A DNA stretch of 62,000 nt from Glandiceps talaboti. Lineage: Eukaryota > Hemichordata > Enteropneusta > Spengelidae. Each line of letters begins with the position of its first letter. The stretch's first letter is position 1. Below are positions 48,265 through 62,000 of this stretch, piece by piece. The notes beneath the pieces were generated by a model. It had not been told where the DNA came from. It ran no database searches and was given only the letters and a program-made list of their open reading frames with translations. The position numbers and the translations under genes were made by a program. The DNA lies in assembly GCF_964340395.1 (NCBI RefSeq), contig NC_135556.1, positions 26,030,223 to 26,092,222 on the forward strand. The letters run 5' to 3'.

Positions 48265-49750
48265 ACCCCAAACAATTGGCCAAGAACAACTGTCCCTATT
48301 ACCATTACCCAGAACAACTGCCATTTGTACAATTGCCTAGAACAACTGCCCCTAGTACAATTGCCTAGAACAACTGTCTCTAGTACAATTGCCTAGAACA
48401 ACTGTCTCTAGTACAATTGCCCAGAACAACTGTCTCTAGTACAATTGCCCAGAACAACTGTCTCGAGTACAATTGCCCAGAACAACTGTCCCTATTACCA
48501 TTGCCCAGAACAACTGCCCCTAGTATAATTGTCCCAGAACAACTGTCCATATTACCATTGCCCAGAACAACTGTCCCTGGTACAATTGGCCAAGAACAAC
48601 TGCCCCTAGTACAATTGGCCCAGAACAACTGTCCCTAGTACAATTGGCCCAGAACAACTGTCTCTAGTACAATTGCCCAGAACAACTGTCCCTAGTACAA
48701 TTGGCCCAGAACAACTGTCCCTGGTACAATTGGCCCAGAACAACTGCCCCTAGTACAATTGGCCCAGAACAACTGTCCCTAGTACAATTGGCCCAGAACA
48801 ACTGCCCCTAGTACAATTGGCCCAGAACAACTGCCCCTAGTACAATTGGCCCAGAACAACTGCCCCTAGTACAATTGGCCCAGAACAACTGTCCCTAGTA
48901 CAATTGGCCCAGAACAACTGCCCCTAGTACAATTGGCCCAGAACAACTGCCCCTAGTACAATTGGCCCAGAACAACTGCCCCTAGTACAATCGGCCCAGA
49001 ACAACTGCCCCTAGTACAATTGGCCCAGAACAACTGTCCCTAGTACAATTGCCCAGAACAGCTGTCCCTAGTACAATTGGCCCAGAAAAACTGTCTCTAG
49101 TACAGTTGTCATAGGACAACTGTCCCTATTACCATTGGTCTAGAACAACTGTCCCTAGAAGAACTGTCAATGGGCAACTGTCCCTAGTACAATTGGCCCA
49201 GAACAACTACCCCTTAGTACAATTGGTCCAGAACAACTGTCCCTAGTACAATTGGCCCAGAAACACTGTCTCTAGTAGAACTGTCAGTGGACAACTGTCT
49301 CTAGTACAATTGGCCCAGAACAACTGTTCCTATTGCAATTGGCCCAGAACAACTGCCCCTAGTACAATTGGCCCAGAACAACTGTCCCTAGTAGAACTGT
49401 CAATGGACAACTGTCCCTAGTACAATTGGCCCAGAACAATTGTCCCTATTACAATTGGCCCAGAACAACTGTCCCTATTACAATTGGCCCAGAACAACTG
49501 TCCCTAGTACCATTGTCCCAAAAGAACTGTCCCTATTACAATTGTCATAGGACAAGTGTCCCTAACACAATTGTCCCAGAACAACTGTCCCTAGTACAAT
49601 TGACCCAGAACAACTCTCCCTAATGCAATTGGCCCAGAACAACTGTCCCTAGCACAATTGGCCCGGAACAACTGTCCCTAGTACAGTTGGCAAAGAACAA
49701 CTGTCCCTATTACTAATGGCCCAGAACAACTTTCCCTGGCAATGTCCCCC
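48265..49750. repeat. 30-bp minisatellite, about 48 copies
   Basis: The unit is CCAGAACAACTGTCCCTAGT plus ACAATTGGCC with point variants (CTGCCCC, ATTACCATTG) and several 1-2 bp indels and diverged units near 49100-49560. Because the unit is a multiple of three, decapeptide-repeat frames stay open locally on both strands. Indels break them all, so a protein is unlikely. Confidence 0.95.
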
Positions 49751-50300
49751 TAAACTGTCCCCGAATGACACCGATTTCCATTTCCTTGGGACAACTATCC
49801 CAATATAAGTGCGAATTGGATGTACCATGGATGTTTATGATTAAGACAGATTTATAATTTGTAAACCTAAAGAACCTTTTAAAACTGCTATCCTTCTACA
49901 ATCACGTTTTCTAGGTATAAATAGTTAAATATATAGATATATTGACCCCGTTCATTTAATTGTATTAGTAGGCAGAGTGTGTTCAATAGGATGTCAAAGA
50001 TCAACAAACATTCAAAATCGTAACACACAAGAGTTTTGCTCTACTTAAAATTACTATGGTGATAATTAAATAGCACTGACAAGTGAATACCAGTTGAAAA
50101 TCCCAATATGAGTCCATTACTTAGACATACATCAGTTTTGAAATTAGGAAAATATACCTACTTGTGACAGTCAATAAGGATTGCAATCTCTGAATGGAAC
50201 TCGAATGCTCGTTGTGCATATATATTTACTGTTAATGTTAAACGGACCTTAGGTTGTGTCGCAGTCAGTTGTCTTTCGTTTTCAACCGTATCCTTAAAAT
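49751..50300. other. Intergenic, no feature seen
   Basis: No coding frame or repeat recognised between the minisatellite and the trinucleotide tract. Confidence 0.4.
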
Positions 50301-50369
50301 GATTTTAAGACGTAGAACAGCATTCAAATGAGACAACGAGATGTATGTTAACAAAGGTTGATAAGGCTA

Positions 50370-50637
<268 letters not shown>

Positions 50638-50639
50638 AA

Positions 50640-51578
50640 TTTTCATTTATTGGTATGAAGTTCTGAATTATGTAATCCTCGCCTGTAGTAACAGTGCATT
50701 ACTTTAATTACATCAAGGTGCCAGTGGGCAATCCAGTACGTTATGATAAATGTTGCATGTATTGCCTTTAGCAAAATGTTATCGTCAGTCTACAAGAAAC
50801 ATAATTATGTCTGGTCATTGACCCCTCTTTCGTATTAAGCTAATATTATGAAGATCAATCAAATTATCACTTTTATTATTATAATAACAATAATACATTA
50901 TTATCATCGCGACTAGGACTGGTTAATTTTAGAAAATATACTGAATTTGTAATCCAATAATCACTAATGAACGATTATAAATTATATATTTGTCATTTTT
51001 CATTGAATTCATTATTAAAGTTATGTGCTAAACAAAGCCTGTAATCTAAGACAAGACGTGAGATTATAAGACTTATAATCCAAAGCTAACAGCCTTGGCG
51101 CCTTTGCACGAAGTTTCAGCGACGCAATTATAAGTTCCTATTTTGACCTCTATTTCATAGCTATAGCGTGATGAATCGCCGTCGTACTTAATTTAAAATG
51201 CATCATTCATCATTTCATATTTGCATGAGGGATCTATCATTCAGTTTTCCTTGACTCGCATAACAATGAAAAGATGATAATATGGACTCTACCTAAAGCA
51301 TAATGAGACCAACTCATCCGCACCATCCATAATATAAAATCAATAACCTGCCAAGTTTACACTTCAGATGTAGACTGGCCAAATTTCGATGTCCCCAAAC
51401 ACGGCCACTGGTTTACTAAGACCGGTAAATAATTTTCAATATACCACTCACAATGATAAAATAGTAGTATATAAATATTAATAGAACATGTACCGTGGCC
51501 CTGTTGCAGAGGTGAAAGTGTTCATATCACAGCGATTGTTGTACCTACTCGTGCAGAAAGTTAGCAGTACAGTATATC
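50640..51578. other. 5' flank of the ASIC-like gene
   Basis: No coding sequence. Short imperfect repeats of ATTATTATAATAACAATAAT near 50870. No TATA box is placed with confidence. Confidence 0.35.
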
Positions 51579-54500
51579 ATGGCTAGCATCGTCAATCAGA
51601 ACAGCCAGGAGACACTCGAGATTGGGAAGCTTGACTGCAATGATACCATGATTAAGAAGAATTCAAGTTCAAACAGCTGTGGGTGCTGTGCAGGAGGAGT
51701 GGAAAAATTCCGACAATTTAGTCAGGAGACTACGCTTCATGGCATTAGATACACAACAGACCAAACCATTGCTGTTTCCCGCAGGTAGGTCTTGTGTTTC
51801 AAATGAAATGTTTCACTTCGTATAAACAGTGTTTGGTATTGGTGCGCAGCAGATGTAAATTTAGCTGATTTGTTGAGGAGGGTGATTGTGTCTGCCTACA
51901 AAATGTAGTTAAATGTAGACAATGAAATCTCATTGATAACATCACATCACGATTTCAATCCTAGGGGTAAATTATCAGGAAAATATTTGATGTAAAAACT
52001 GCAAAATGATAAAACATAATTTATAAAGGCTAAATACTTTATATTTACATCTTGCTTCACTTTTAGTTTATTCAGTATTGTACTATTCATCATTAAAGTG
52101 ACGTGCTTCAAAACTTCATTATCAAATGTGTCAAAGGTCAACCCTCCATACCACTGAGCATCGTGTTGGGGCGTTTTATTGAATATCATATTCTGTTGTT
52201 TAAATCTAAAATAAAGCTGACATGTGTGAAATGTAGTAGTCAAATGATTTTTACTGGAATGATGGTGATACTGGCCATGGATAGGTTTAGAAATTTCTGA
52301 CGACATGAACATACTTCAATTGATAGTTTATTTTTCAACTAGGTAGCAGAGTACCGTTTTCTCTCTTCTTTTGTTTGAGTAGTCCCGTAACTACCAGTAC
52401 GAAATTCTAATTTTACCTATAAATAAACCTGACGATAACAAAGGCTAGTGAAAATTATTGCAGCCTGAGCAGAGATAGGTTGAGAAAAACTATTACACTA
52501 CAAGTAAAAATAGCCCTCAGCTATGTATGCATATTGTGCTATGTTAGACAGGCGTCATTTCTTTTGATATTGAGAGCGTCACGTTAATGAAAATTCATCG
52601 ATACTTCGCATTGTATTTATTAGAATTGCCGTCATTCAGTGGAACTAACCGCACACCGAATGTAATGTCGATAAGGTCTATTTTGGTTTCCTTTATCAAC
52701 AAATATGAACAGCACTGACGTTACATACGATTCGTAGGTGATAAGAAAACTCGAAAAAAGAGCGTAAGTAACGTAGGCAAATATGGTGTAGGTGTATACT
52801 GTTTACCAAACCTAGCTAATAAATTAATCATCATAATTAGTATTTATTAAAATAAATATGCTGAAACCTGTTTGTGTATACATTCAATGCATTGAAGCAA
52901 TTATTTACTTCTAGACGATGAGTTTGTATACACGGACAAGTACTCCTGATCAATTCAAACTTTGCAGAGTAAAGTGAGTTACAGTCATCATATAAACATA
53001 TTTGTGTATCTTTTCTGTTATTAAGAATCAATTTCATTTTACCATAGATCTATAATCTCATTATTGATCCATGTTTTCACCTACTCTAAGTGATGACAGT
53101 AATCTTTGATGTAATTATCATCAAATATTCAATTCCCTAGATTATAGAGAAGAGCTTTTCGATCTGTTTGCTAAGCTGATAACAAGTAATTGTCTTCGTC
53201 TCGTCAGACCATAGTGCAGTGAAAATTGTCTTCTCTTTTCTTCATATTTACTAAAAACTGAGATATACACAAACCTGAACTCAGTCAATTGTACAGTGAC
53301 AGATTTCGTCCAACACTTCTACCACTGCAGAAAGGAATAATCAACATAATAACTAATGTCAATATATAAAATATAATTAAAATTTATCAACCCTCTCTGC
53401 TTTGTCGATTTTAGTGTAATAATGACAGTACAGATGCATTCCGTGATAAATTGCGTCACCTTTCTGACTACTTGGGAATATCATCACGTCATAAGTCCCA
53501 CTCCTCCAGTAATTTTATTTTACCCCTTTGGCTGTTTGACTTTTAAAATTACAATTGAGTAGAAATATTCACTTTCTTTAGAGTAAGGAGTTGCTAACAG
53601 CAGTGAAATATAATGTGACCCTATTTAGTATTACATAATATAATATAATAACCAATCAATTTAAAACATACCTCAAGAGTAACAGTGGCGTAAACCTTCC
53701 CCTCCATACGAAAAGTGTGCATTCGAATGAATGTAACTGCTGCGATATCACCGAAACTATCGTTTCACATCTTTGACATTGTATATGTTGATAACAATCT
53801 TTTGCATACTCAAACCACAGTATTCATTTGTCATACTACGGTTCAATTATACCCAAACTTACATGTGAACTAATTGATGACCATGAGTTATCATCCTGTT
53901 TTGCAGATTGTTCTGGGTCACATTAATGTTAGCAACTGCCATTAGCCTTTCTATCACACTTAAAGACAGCTTCATTCGCTACCAATCCGTACCTGTCAAC
54001 ACGGTGGTAGAGTACCAACAAAGGAGAATATTACAGTTCCCAGCTGTTACGTTTTGCAATTACAACAAATACAGAAAAAGCATTGTTGCAGACACAATGG
54101 TAGAAAGACTATTACAGGATATGTACTCATTTAACCAGACAACGATATATGCGGAAGGCTTAGATTGGATGAAATACAACGATTCGACAAACGAAATTAC
54201 TAACATAACAGATTTCGGACTGGTGGCTGCGCATAAGATAGAAGACATCCTTGTTCAATGCCAATGGTCTACACATTCTACTTGTCATCCCGAGAACTTT
54301 ACCACAATCTTCGCTGACTTTGGAGTTTGCTATACTTTCAATGGTGATGCTGACAACCCTCTGTTTGTCCATAATCGTGGACGTATCTATGGTTTGTACA
54401 TGATACTGGATCTCCAACAACATGAATATTTTTATGGTTCTCACAGGGGAGCTGGAATAAAGGTAATTTGATAAACTCCAATACCTACCTTACCTTAACG

Positions 54501-54856
54501 TTCACTCATTCAAAACACTGAATTAAACATTTTCTCCTTTCAAATCAGACGTTTTAAAAGTATTAAGCTTACAACCTTCTTTGTATGCCTCGAAAATACA
54601 TTGCACAAGTTAGTGACAGATTTTGCGACTTTACGTTCTCCTCAAATAATCATCTCAAAACATGTTGAAAAGAAAGGATATTTGTCTTTTCTACATTCGT
54701 ATTGACTACTGCTATCAACTTAAATATGAATTGTGGTGATAAAATAGCACCTTGGTAACTTATTGAACTTTGAAATCTTGTAAAGAAGCACTACTGCATG
54801 GGTCAAGGGCTTGACAAATACAAACAATTGTCAAGAAAAAGATATTGCAGTAAATG

Positions 54857-54950
<94 letters not shown>

Positions 54951-57900
54951 GGAATTTCACAAAATTACATTTCCATTGGGGCAATATTTAAAAGATGGAC
55001 AAGTTACCAAGGTCCTCTTTTATCACTCGAAACCATAGTCAAGTTGACGACAGCAGTTTTACTAAAGCATACATGAGCCTAACCCCATTTTCCTTCAACG
55101 ATATAAATTATTTGGAGTTTTCGTTGTAAATAAAGAATGGGGACAATTATCTTATTAAATTATGAAGTTCTCGGACACTGTATATTAGTTGGACAGCGTT
55201 TTATCTTCAAAATAAACAGGTAATTGAAAATTCGTAACAGACGTTCTTCTATGAATTGGGATTTTACTTGTCAACACATTATTCAGCTCATTAACATAAA
55301 TGGCAAAGGTTGCGTTTATATTTTCTTTAACATGATTTATTATTTGTGGTACCAACAACCAGCTGAGACAAGATGTCCCATTACTATTTAAATCCATCAA
55401 AGATACAAAGCTTGAAAACCCCCAAATATTACATATAATTAATAAATCAATTGGTAAACATTGATGTCTTATCTTTCTTGTGACAGATGCTGGTACACTC
55501 AGCAACTGACCCCCCACTAATCGGTGAACTAGGGATGGCTTTGGGACCTGGTATGGATGCAACTGTTGCTCTCACAACAAGCAGGGTAGTTATTGACTAA
55601 TCCTTATGTAGCCCTAAAAATAGAACTATTCGACTTTGCAACTTTATGATCGATTTCCATCAGTACCTGCCAAGCTGTCATGATATTGACAAGCCAAGCA
55701 CGTGTCACTCTATTGGTAAAGATGACCAGTTAATTTCATACACTTTGTAAATGGAAAGTTGACAACCAAAAATGACATAACAAAGACTGACCTGACTACT
55801 AAACACACTGATTATTTATTGAAAGTAAATAATGTCAATTTGTTACTTTAGTCGTTGTTTTTCATCTCAAAAGGTGGAGCGAACCAATTGCAAAGATGAA
55901 AGTCTAGATTATTATAAGCATTATTCTGGTGCTAATTGTGAACTAGCTAAACGTACAAATTCTGTCTTGGCAACATGTGGTTGCAGAGCACCGTACATGC
56001 CAGGTTAGAGACACTTCACTGTTATTGTGCTATTGAAACGTTTATCATATGTTTAACATGTCTTTGCGATGCAATTTGGTCACGTCCGAACTATAACCTA
56101 ATTCAATTTCATAGTTAAAGTTCAATACCATAATGTCCACTTGGAATTTTTCAAATCAAAATGAACTTTTACATATGTATCACCGTGATATAGATTGAAT
56201 AGATGAGCACATCGAGTAAATTATAAAAATGAATTTAGTTAAAAAGACTTAAACCTAAAAAAAGGAATAGACTTTCGAAACTTTGATGTCTACGATCTCG
56301 AACTGTTATGCCTGTATCATATCATAAGAAGATGGACGATTATTGTTGTTTATGTATTATAATATCATCCTATCTCCATACTGATTCATTACTACGTATA
56401 GAGTAGTTAATGTGACATTTTTACATCAGCTACCATGTAATTGGCAGCAAACAGACAGTATACTGAAGTATCTGAATTCAAACCTACATCATTTCAGATG
56501 AAAAGATCTTCTGGAACGCTTTTTAAGAATATGTTTTTAGGGAAATGGTTCTAATGATGCAATGATTGCTCTGAATGAAATATTTCTTTAGGTGATGAGA
56601 GGCTATGTACTCTTGAAGAAGAAGTGACATGTCTCCCGAATGTCTTAGGTAAGTTTGGGATTATTTTTATATAAGTTTTCATACAGTTTTATTTCGTCTT
56701 AAGACCACGGTCCAATATGACATTAAACAATTTAATGAAAAACAGAATGCAGTATAACAGGTTGCAAAATGTTCCAACTTATCAAATAGATTGAGCATTA
56801 TCAAGGGTCCATATAAAATTCTTTTCATAAATCCATAGCTTTGTAAACAAATTTACCAAGATTCCTCAACACAGTTGTGGAATTAGACCTCATCAAATTA
56901 CAGAATTTACCCCGGGTTGATAGCGGTAATTGGGTAGGAGACATATTTTAATATTTGATACTAATGGACATAAAAGTGTGAAATTATATTCGCCTTCGAT
57001 CCCTTCTAAGCATATTTCACAAATCCTATCGTCAATGTCAATACCAGTATAGCGCCCTCCTGAACTCCAAGCCTAAGACATAGACATGTCATTTTTGCCA
57101 ATATATACCTGTATTTCAACTCTGTAATTTCAGTCATATACCTTTCTGGTTCTAGCATGCTTTTGAAATTACGATACATTATGACACAAATCACTATATG
57201 CAATGTTCGATGTTCCAAAGTTATTCTATTTATATCATTTGCTTGAGAATTAATTTGATACGACCATGGTGTCATACATACGAGTGACATCCACGTAGCA
57301 ACATTCTCGCAAACCAGAGCTGTTATTTCTTACACGACACTGCGAATTAACCTCTTTGCGGTGCGTCTTGGACGGTGGCGTAAGAGAAGCTGCAGTTTAC
57401 GACGATGCGTAGCAATAGAAGGTTGAATAGTGATCTTAAAGCTTGGCAGTCACACACACGTCTCGGGGTCCCACACCATGAAATCCTGGCTAGTAACAAT
57501 GGACGCTTTGTTCCCGAAATTTGCACGATTTGTAAATGAATGAAATTTCCCCAAAAATTAACATTGACGTCATACATGATGGTCAGAAGTCGGGTAAATG
57601 CTTACAAACTGATCATTGCTGGACGCATAGTGTTTAAACAAAAACAATTCAATTCAACAAAATTAGTAAGTTAACCGAAATTTACCACAGTGTTTATTCA
57701 TTACAGGCAAACATGACTACTTCTGCCCAGCTCCATGTGACGCTACAATATATCATGCAACTTTGAGTTTCGCATCATTTCCTGGAGAACATGTATTGCA
57801 AAAGATATCCGAAACCTACAACAAGTCCGAAGATGAGATTTGGTGAGTGGCCTCTTACGGGGGTACATAATGCTTTTGCCAAAGGTACATAATGCCATCA

Positions 57901-58975
57901 GAAATCTAAATTATGTGCACAAGATAAATATACTATGTATGTATACTACTTTGAACAGTTTACATTACTACGTTTTTTGTATTTTTTGGATAAAACCCAC
58001 TTTCAATTGTATCGATACCTCTTAATAGTGAGTAGCGATTTGCGTTTATCGTCACCAATCCTTCCCTTGTTCACAGTATTTTCGTCGTGATGGTTAACTT
58101 TATCACCCAATCGATAGAGTTGTAAAGGTCAATTCATTTAATATCCACATTATGATTTGTTATGTAAGTTAACAAAATAATATGGACAGAAAACGATTGG
58201 TAATGAGAATGCTGTTAGTTTTATTACATAATTATTTCAATTCAGTCTTGTGTATTTCTAATAATTCAAAAGTTATTATATTGATTTTTGCATAGTGAAG
58301 GTGAATTCCCTGTTCTTCAACTTTACCAATTTACTGTTTGTCTTCTCCCGACAGGAAAAATTTCATTGCTGTCAGCATCTACATGGAGGATTTATCCGTT
58401 TTTATGACAAAACAAGAAATTGCCTATACCATTGACAATTTCCTAGGTAAGTATTAAGTACATTTGGGTATTTAAGTATCTCAGTATTATTTATTTTGCA
58501 AACTTGAAAAGAAAGTAAAGTCGAATAATGACATCATTGGTGTTTATCATTAGCTTTGTCGAAAATACGACTTTAGAAAATGGTATTAAGGGGCTTTCTT
58601 AGAAATAATAATCTGTGATATGAAAATGATATCACATTTAGAATAACCGTTTTCCACATCCTACTCTTGTCCCATTTGTCAAAGCTGTAGAAAAGTATTT
58701 ATTCCTAATCCACATCAATTTTAGAATGGCGTTTGTGCATAATTGTCAATAATTCTTTCTTTAGTAGTTAAAAATGTAATTTACTAGAGTCATTTCACCA
58801 AACATTTAAAAACGTTTTGTGTCGTTTTTCCCCAGGTGACATGGGTGGCCAGCTTGGATTGTGTCTAGGTGCAAGCATACTGACTATGTGGGAATTCGGG
58901 GAATTCGTACTGACTCTACTTTGTTATCGATGTCGAGGATTATTTAAAATGATGAAAGGGGAGAGAAAAAAATAA
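51579..58975 (+). CDS. DEG/ENaC/ASIC-family sodium channel subunit, complete, eight exons
   Basis: Trimeric, amiloride-type Na+ channel subunit of the plasma membrane. Exons: 51579-51784, 53907-54462, 55487-55585, 55874-56003, 56592-56648, 57707-57842, 58355-58446 and 58836-58975; all AG/GT, phases agree, about 471 residues. Landmarks in order: gating HG motif at 54-55 in FRQFSQETTLHGIRYTT; first membrane helix about 71-91; post-TM1 FPAVTFCN at 113-120; a Cys-rich extracellular domain (CQWSTHSTC, the NCKDES...ATCGCRAPYMPG loop, CTLEEEVTC, FCPAPC); then DMGGQLGLCLGASIL with the selectivity filter GAS at 437-439, second helix, and a short basic tail GLFKMMKGERKK. Slightly shorter than vertebrate ASICs. 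Whether protons, peptides or bile-acid-like ligands gate it cannot be read. Confidence 0.93.
54857..54945. repeat. (AT)n microsatellite in ASIC-like intron
   Basis: About 43 AT units in the second intron, without adjoining PLE palindrome. Confidence 0.95.
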
Positions 58976-60856
58976 AACTCTAAAGAAACTGAAACTGTAT
59001 ACAATCCGTCGTAATATTCCAAGTATGGGACTAATATTTACGATTGGGGAGTCGCAAACAATCACCAAATAGCTCTCCATCTTTAATGATACGTTATTGA
59101 CAACAACTACATTCTTATTATTTTTTATTTTAACAAACGGACACACTTCATAAACATTCCAGTGTACTGAGTACCAATGTCCATCTCAAACTCCAAACTT
59201 AACTTTAAAAATATGAAAGATGAACAACTAGAAGACCTAGAATGAGTACACACAAGTACATGAGAACAACAGCTACAAGATCGTTTGGCCAAAATAGCAA
59301 GTGTTTCTCCAAGATCATATTTTGAAGTTAAATTCTCATCACGTGGTACTTTAAATTGCATTCGCAAGTAATTTAAACATCTACGAGCAAAGCTAGGCCA
59401 TGTCTTAACCCGGTCACTAGTGGCGTTCACTTACCTAAAATAGTCGTCAGTTTACTAGATTACTGCATCGTCTAGGAAATAACCACTTACCTAATAGTCT
59501 CTATTAACACTAGATTACTGCATCTTCTACGAATTAATGCTTGTCTTAAACATATTTTCCATCATAATATTGACCATCAAATTAGAGTTGATTGAAAATG
59601 AGTTTTGGTGTAATCATCATATCTGCAAAGTGTTACTGGCCATGGCTTAAACCTGTAATAAATGTTTGAAATGATATGCAATAGTTAAGGTTAAATTAAT
59701 ATACGTTTATAGAAAATTTTCGTTTAAGTACGAGGAGATTGTTTTTACCTCAAATACAAATTTTGAAGATATTATCATCAACTAATAATTTCATAATTAA
59801 TAATATCACAATTTAATGATACATAATTAATAAAGCAATATTCATACGCATGTTATAATTTGCTTTCCACGTTAGATTTACCAGAAATGTATGCACACAT
59901 TTTACTGTGTGGTTTAAGTGTTCATTAAAATATGTATTCAGAACAATACTATAGAAAAAATAAATATGGTGTGAAAGGAGTCGTTCTAACCTCGATTAAG
60001 TATTCACAAAGAATTTGTGAATATCGGAATCGAATTCTGTTCTACAGAAACGATACATAATTAATAATATCACAATTAAATGATACATAATTAATAAAGC
60101 AATATTAATTTACGCATGTTATAATTTGCTTCCCATGTTAGATTTACCAGAATTGTATGTACACATTTCACTGTGTGGTTTAAGTATGGTCGGGAATCAC
60201 GTGTGCATTAAAATACGGTGTGAAAGGAGTTGTTCTCATGAAAGTACAAATCTATAAAATTACTGTGTTTTATATGTATTTGCCCAAAATGTGTGTACGG
60301 TTATGATTTTGTGGAAATATAGGCTTTATATTATAGACACGGGTTACATAATCGTGGGCTATGGTGAGTTTAGTAATATGATACTTTATTTAATAATAGA
60401 AGGTCATTTTGAAATCTCTTTCATAAATGTCAGATCATTAACTGTTTTATTTGACATTTACTAATTGATTTGTACAATTTAGAATCCTGGTTTAGTTTAA
60501 TCATTAAAGCAAAATCTACACACAATGAATCCCATTGTTTTGTTCACTTTACTCCCACTGGTCAAATAACGTACTATTTGCTATTGCTGTGACCAACCAT
60601 TCCTACACACATCACCCTTTCATAACGATTTTTTTGTGTGATGTGAAGATGAACCATTTCATTATCCACTAAACAATGTTAATTGATCAGACCTTTATCT
60701 TAAAATACCCTTGCGCAACAAGGTTACAGTCTCGATGCAGAGTGATTAGATGAGTCAAAACGGATTTCAATAGTACTAATTAATTATTCATGATATTATA
60801 ATATATATTTAAATAAAGCCGAGTTGAGGCCATTAGTCCTACTACGAGTCAGCGCA
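58976..60856. other. Region between tandem ASIC-like genes
   Basis: No gene seen. AATAAA overlaps the stop codon of the first channel gene at 58971-58976. A roughly 265-bp tandem duplication lies at 59785-60240. A TATATTTAAATAAAG stretch about 45 bp before the second start codon could be core-promoter-like. Confidence 0.45.
59785..60240. repeat. ~265-bp two-copy tandem duplication
   Basis: Both copies share GATACATAATTAATAAAGCA, GCATGTTATAATTTGCTT, GTTAGATTTACCAGAA, ACTGTGTGGTTTAAGT and GGTGTGAAAGGAGT in the same order, with moderate divergence. Confidence 0.85.
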
Positions 60857-61071
60857 ATGGACCCCATGTCGATCGAAATAAACAGAGTTTCACCAGGTTC
60901 TATTTTCCACGAATCCAAGGAACAACTGACAGATAGCGAATCGGAAACAAATGTTAGTGTGAGGGGCTGTAAGTGTTGTTGTGGGGACGAGAAATTTCGA
61001 CAATTCTGTCAGGATACAACGTTACATGGTATACGCTACACCACGAACCAAAATGTCAGTATATATCGCAG
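60857..61071 (+). CDS. Second DEG/ENaC/ASIC-like gene, first exon only
   Basis: Start ATG at 60857 (MDPMSIEINRVSPGSIFHES). The exon ends at 61071 with donor GTAAGT in phase 2, exactly like exon 1 of the upstream gene. The end CCCGDEKFRQFCQDTTLHGI plus RYTTNQ is nearly identical to the first gene's and contains the gating HG motif. The rest of the channel lies beyond the window. A tandem duplicate with a more diverged N-terminal cytoplasmic tail. Confidence 0.88.
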
Positions 61072-62000
61072 GTAAGTCATTCACTTATTCTGCCGCCATT
61101 CCAAAAAGTTAAACTAGGTTTGCAATAGGCCACATACGGTTTGTCACGAACTTAACAAAAGACTATGTCCCAAGGCAATAATTAAGCTCGTACATTTATC
61201 GCAATGAAAACTTATTTTCTTGTTACAACTGCATATAACATAATTTGTCATTTGCAAGCCACATATCATCATTTCTTATTCTGAAAGATAGCAAATACTT
61301 CCTTCAGAGTCTGTTAAACAGAATTTTGTTATTAAACGGTGTTGTCTATAGAACAGAAATTCCTCTTGCAGAAATCAAAAGCAGTGAACACTTATTAGAA
61401 TTTCAAAAGAGTTCATGTTAGTAATACAGTGCTACACGATCTTGTTATCAATCATTATTAGATGGCGATAAAGAAGGAAATATCCTAATTGTGTTTAAGG
61501 TTAGATGTGAATGGTGTTCAGTTTGAGTTATCCTTTGAAAGAAGACAAAATTGCATGTATGGCTTCTATATTTACATACAACATCTGACGCATGAGATTA
61601 ACAACATCATAAAGAAATTAAAAGACAACGTAGCAACGGGCTAAAGCCTTTCAGTTGTTGACTTTGTGATAAAATCAACTTTGATAAATACACATGGGAG
61701 GATTTATTCATAAGTCTCTGTGAAGATAGCTTAATCGCAGAAATAATTTATATGTCGGTGTAATTGCAAATAACGGCAAGCAGATAAGTACGTAGGTTTT
61801 GTATATAGTGACTACTTATCTGGAGATAATCGACGTAGTTTGCGAACATAAATGTTAGTTTACATATCATTTTGCTGAGGTTTCTTACTTCCAGTGATAA
61901 TAATCCACGAATCGTTTACGAAATGTATGACCCAGTCCATTTGCTTTAAAAACAAATAGATAACTTTGTGACTATTCGATCAGGGCACAATATCACGTAA
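61072..62000. other. First intron of the second ASIC-like gene
   Basis: No further exon (first membrane helix, FPAVT motif) is found up to the window end. Confidence 0.6.

Noticed and set aside
48380-49623. Decapeptide-repeat frames resembling a repetitive structural protein
   Set aside because: Frames change with indels among units, occur on both strands and lack a start or signal sequence; explained by the 30-bp minisatellite.

Overview
This is a window of nuclear DNA from an animal, most likely a marine invertebrate. Every protein gene is split by GT-AG introns, the base composition is AT-rich, and simple repeats, minisatellites and decayed retroelements are very dense. A hemichordate, echinoderm, amphioxus or lophotrochozoan would all fit; nothing seen here decides between them. 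One 100-base run of N at 8740-8839 is an assembly gap.

Layout. (1) 112-7772, + strand: the 3' part of an arachidonate-type lipoxygenase gene, six exons, with all five predicted iron ligands present and one apparent single-base frameshift in its fifth exon. Its introns hold long microsatellites and inverted-repeat retroelement termini. (2) 8.9-12.5 kb: a graveyard of Penelope-like element (PLE) fragments with GIY-YIG endonuclease remains. (3) 12658-13577, - strand: a small two-exon SnoaL/NTF2-like gene. (4) 15.0-16.0 kb: a decayed non-LTR retrotransposon. (5) 16.7-47.1 kb, - strand: a multigene cluster. Three diverged paralogues of a family I do not recognise (called here the N-module; 21389, 28659 and 47135 are their start codons) alternate with two complete genes for an IFI44-like GTPase carrying two predicted ubiquitin-like N-terminal modules (starts 35409 and 42363). 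The N-module paralogue at 21.4 kb is followed by two exons that look like a degenerate version of the last two GTPase exons, which links the two families. (6) 48.2-49.7 kb: a large 30-bp minisatellite. (7) 51579-58975, + strand: a complete eight-exon DEG/ENaC/ASIC-type sodium channel gene, followed by the first exon of a second, tandem copy (60857-61071) that runs off the window.

How the parts relate. The clustered, tandemly duplicated GTPase and N-module genes share exon phases (almost every junction is phase 1) and look like a young, expanding family. Because IFI44-type GTPases are interferon-inducible in vertebrates, an innate-immune role is a reasonable inference but is not shown by the sequence. 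The perfect or near-perfect inverted repeats embedded in (AT)n tracts carry hammerhead-ribozyme cores. Together with the GIY-YIG coding remains, they show that Penelope-like elements have repeatedly inserted here, often as head-to-head copies.
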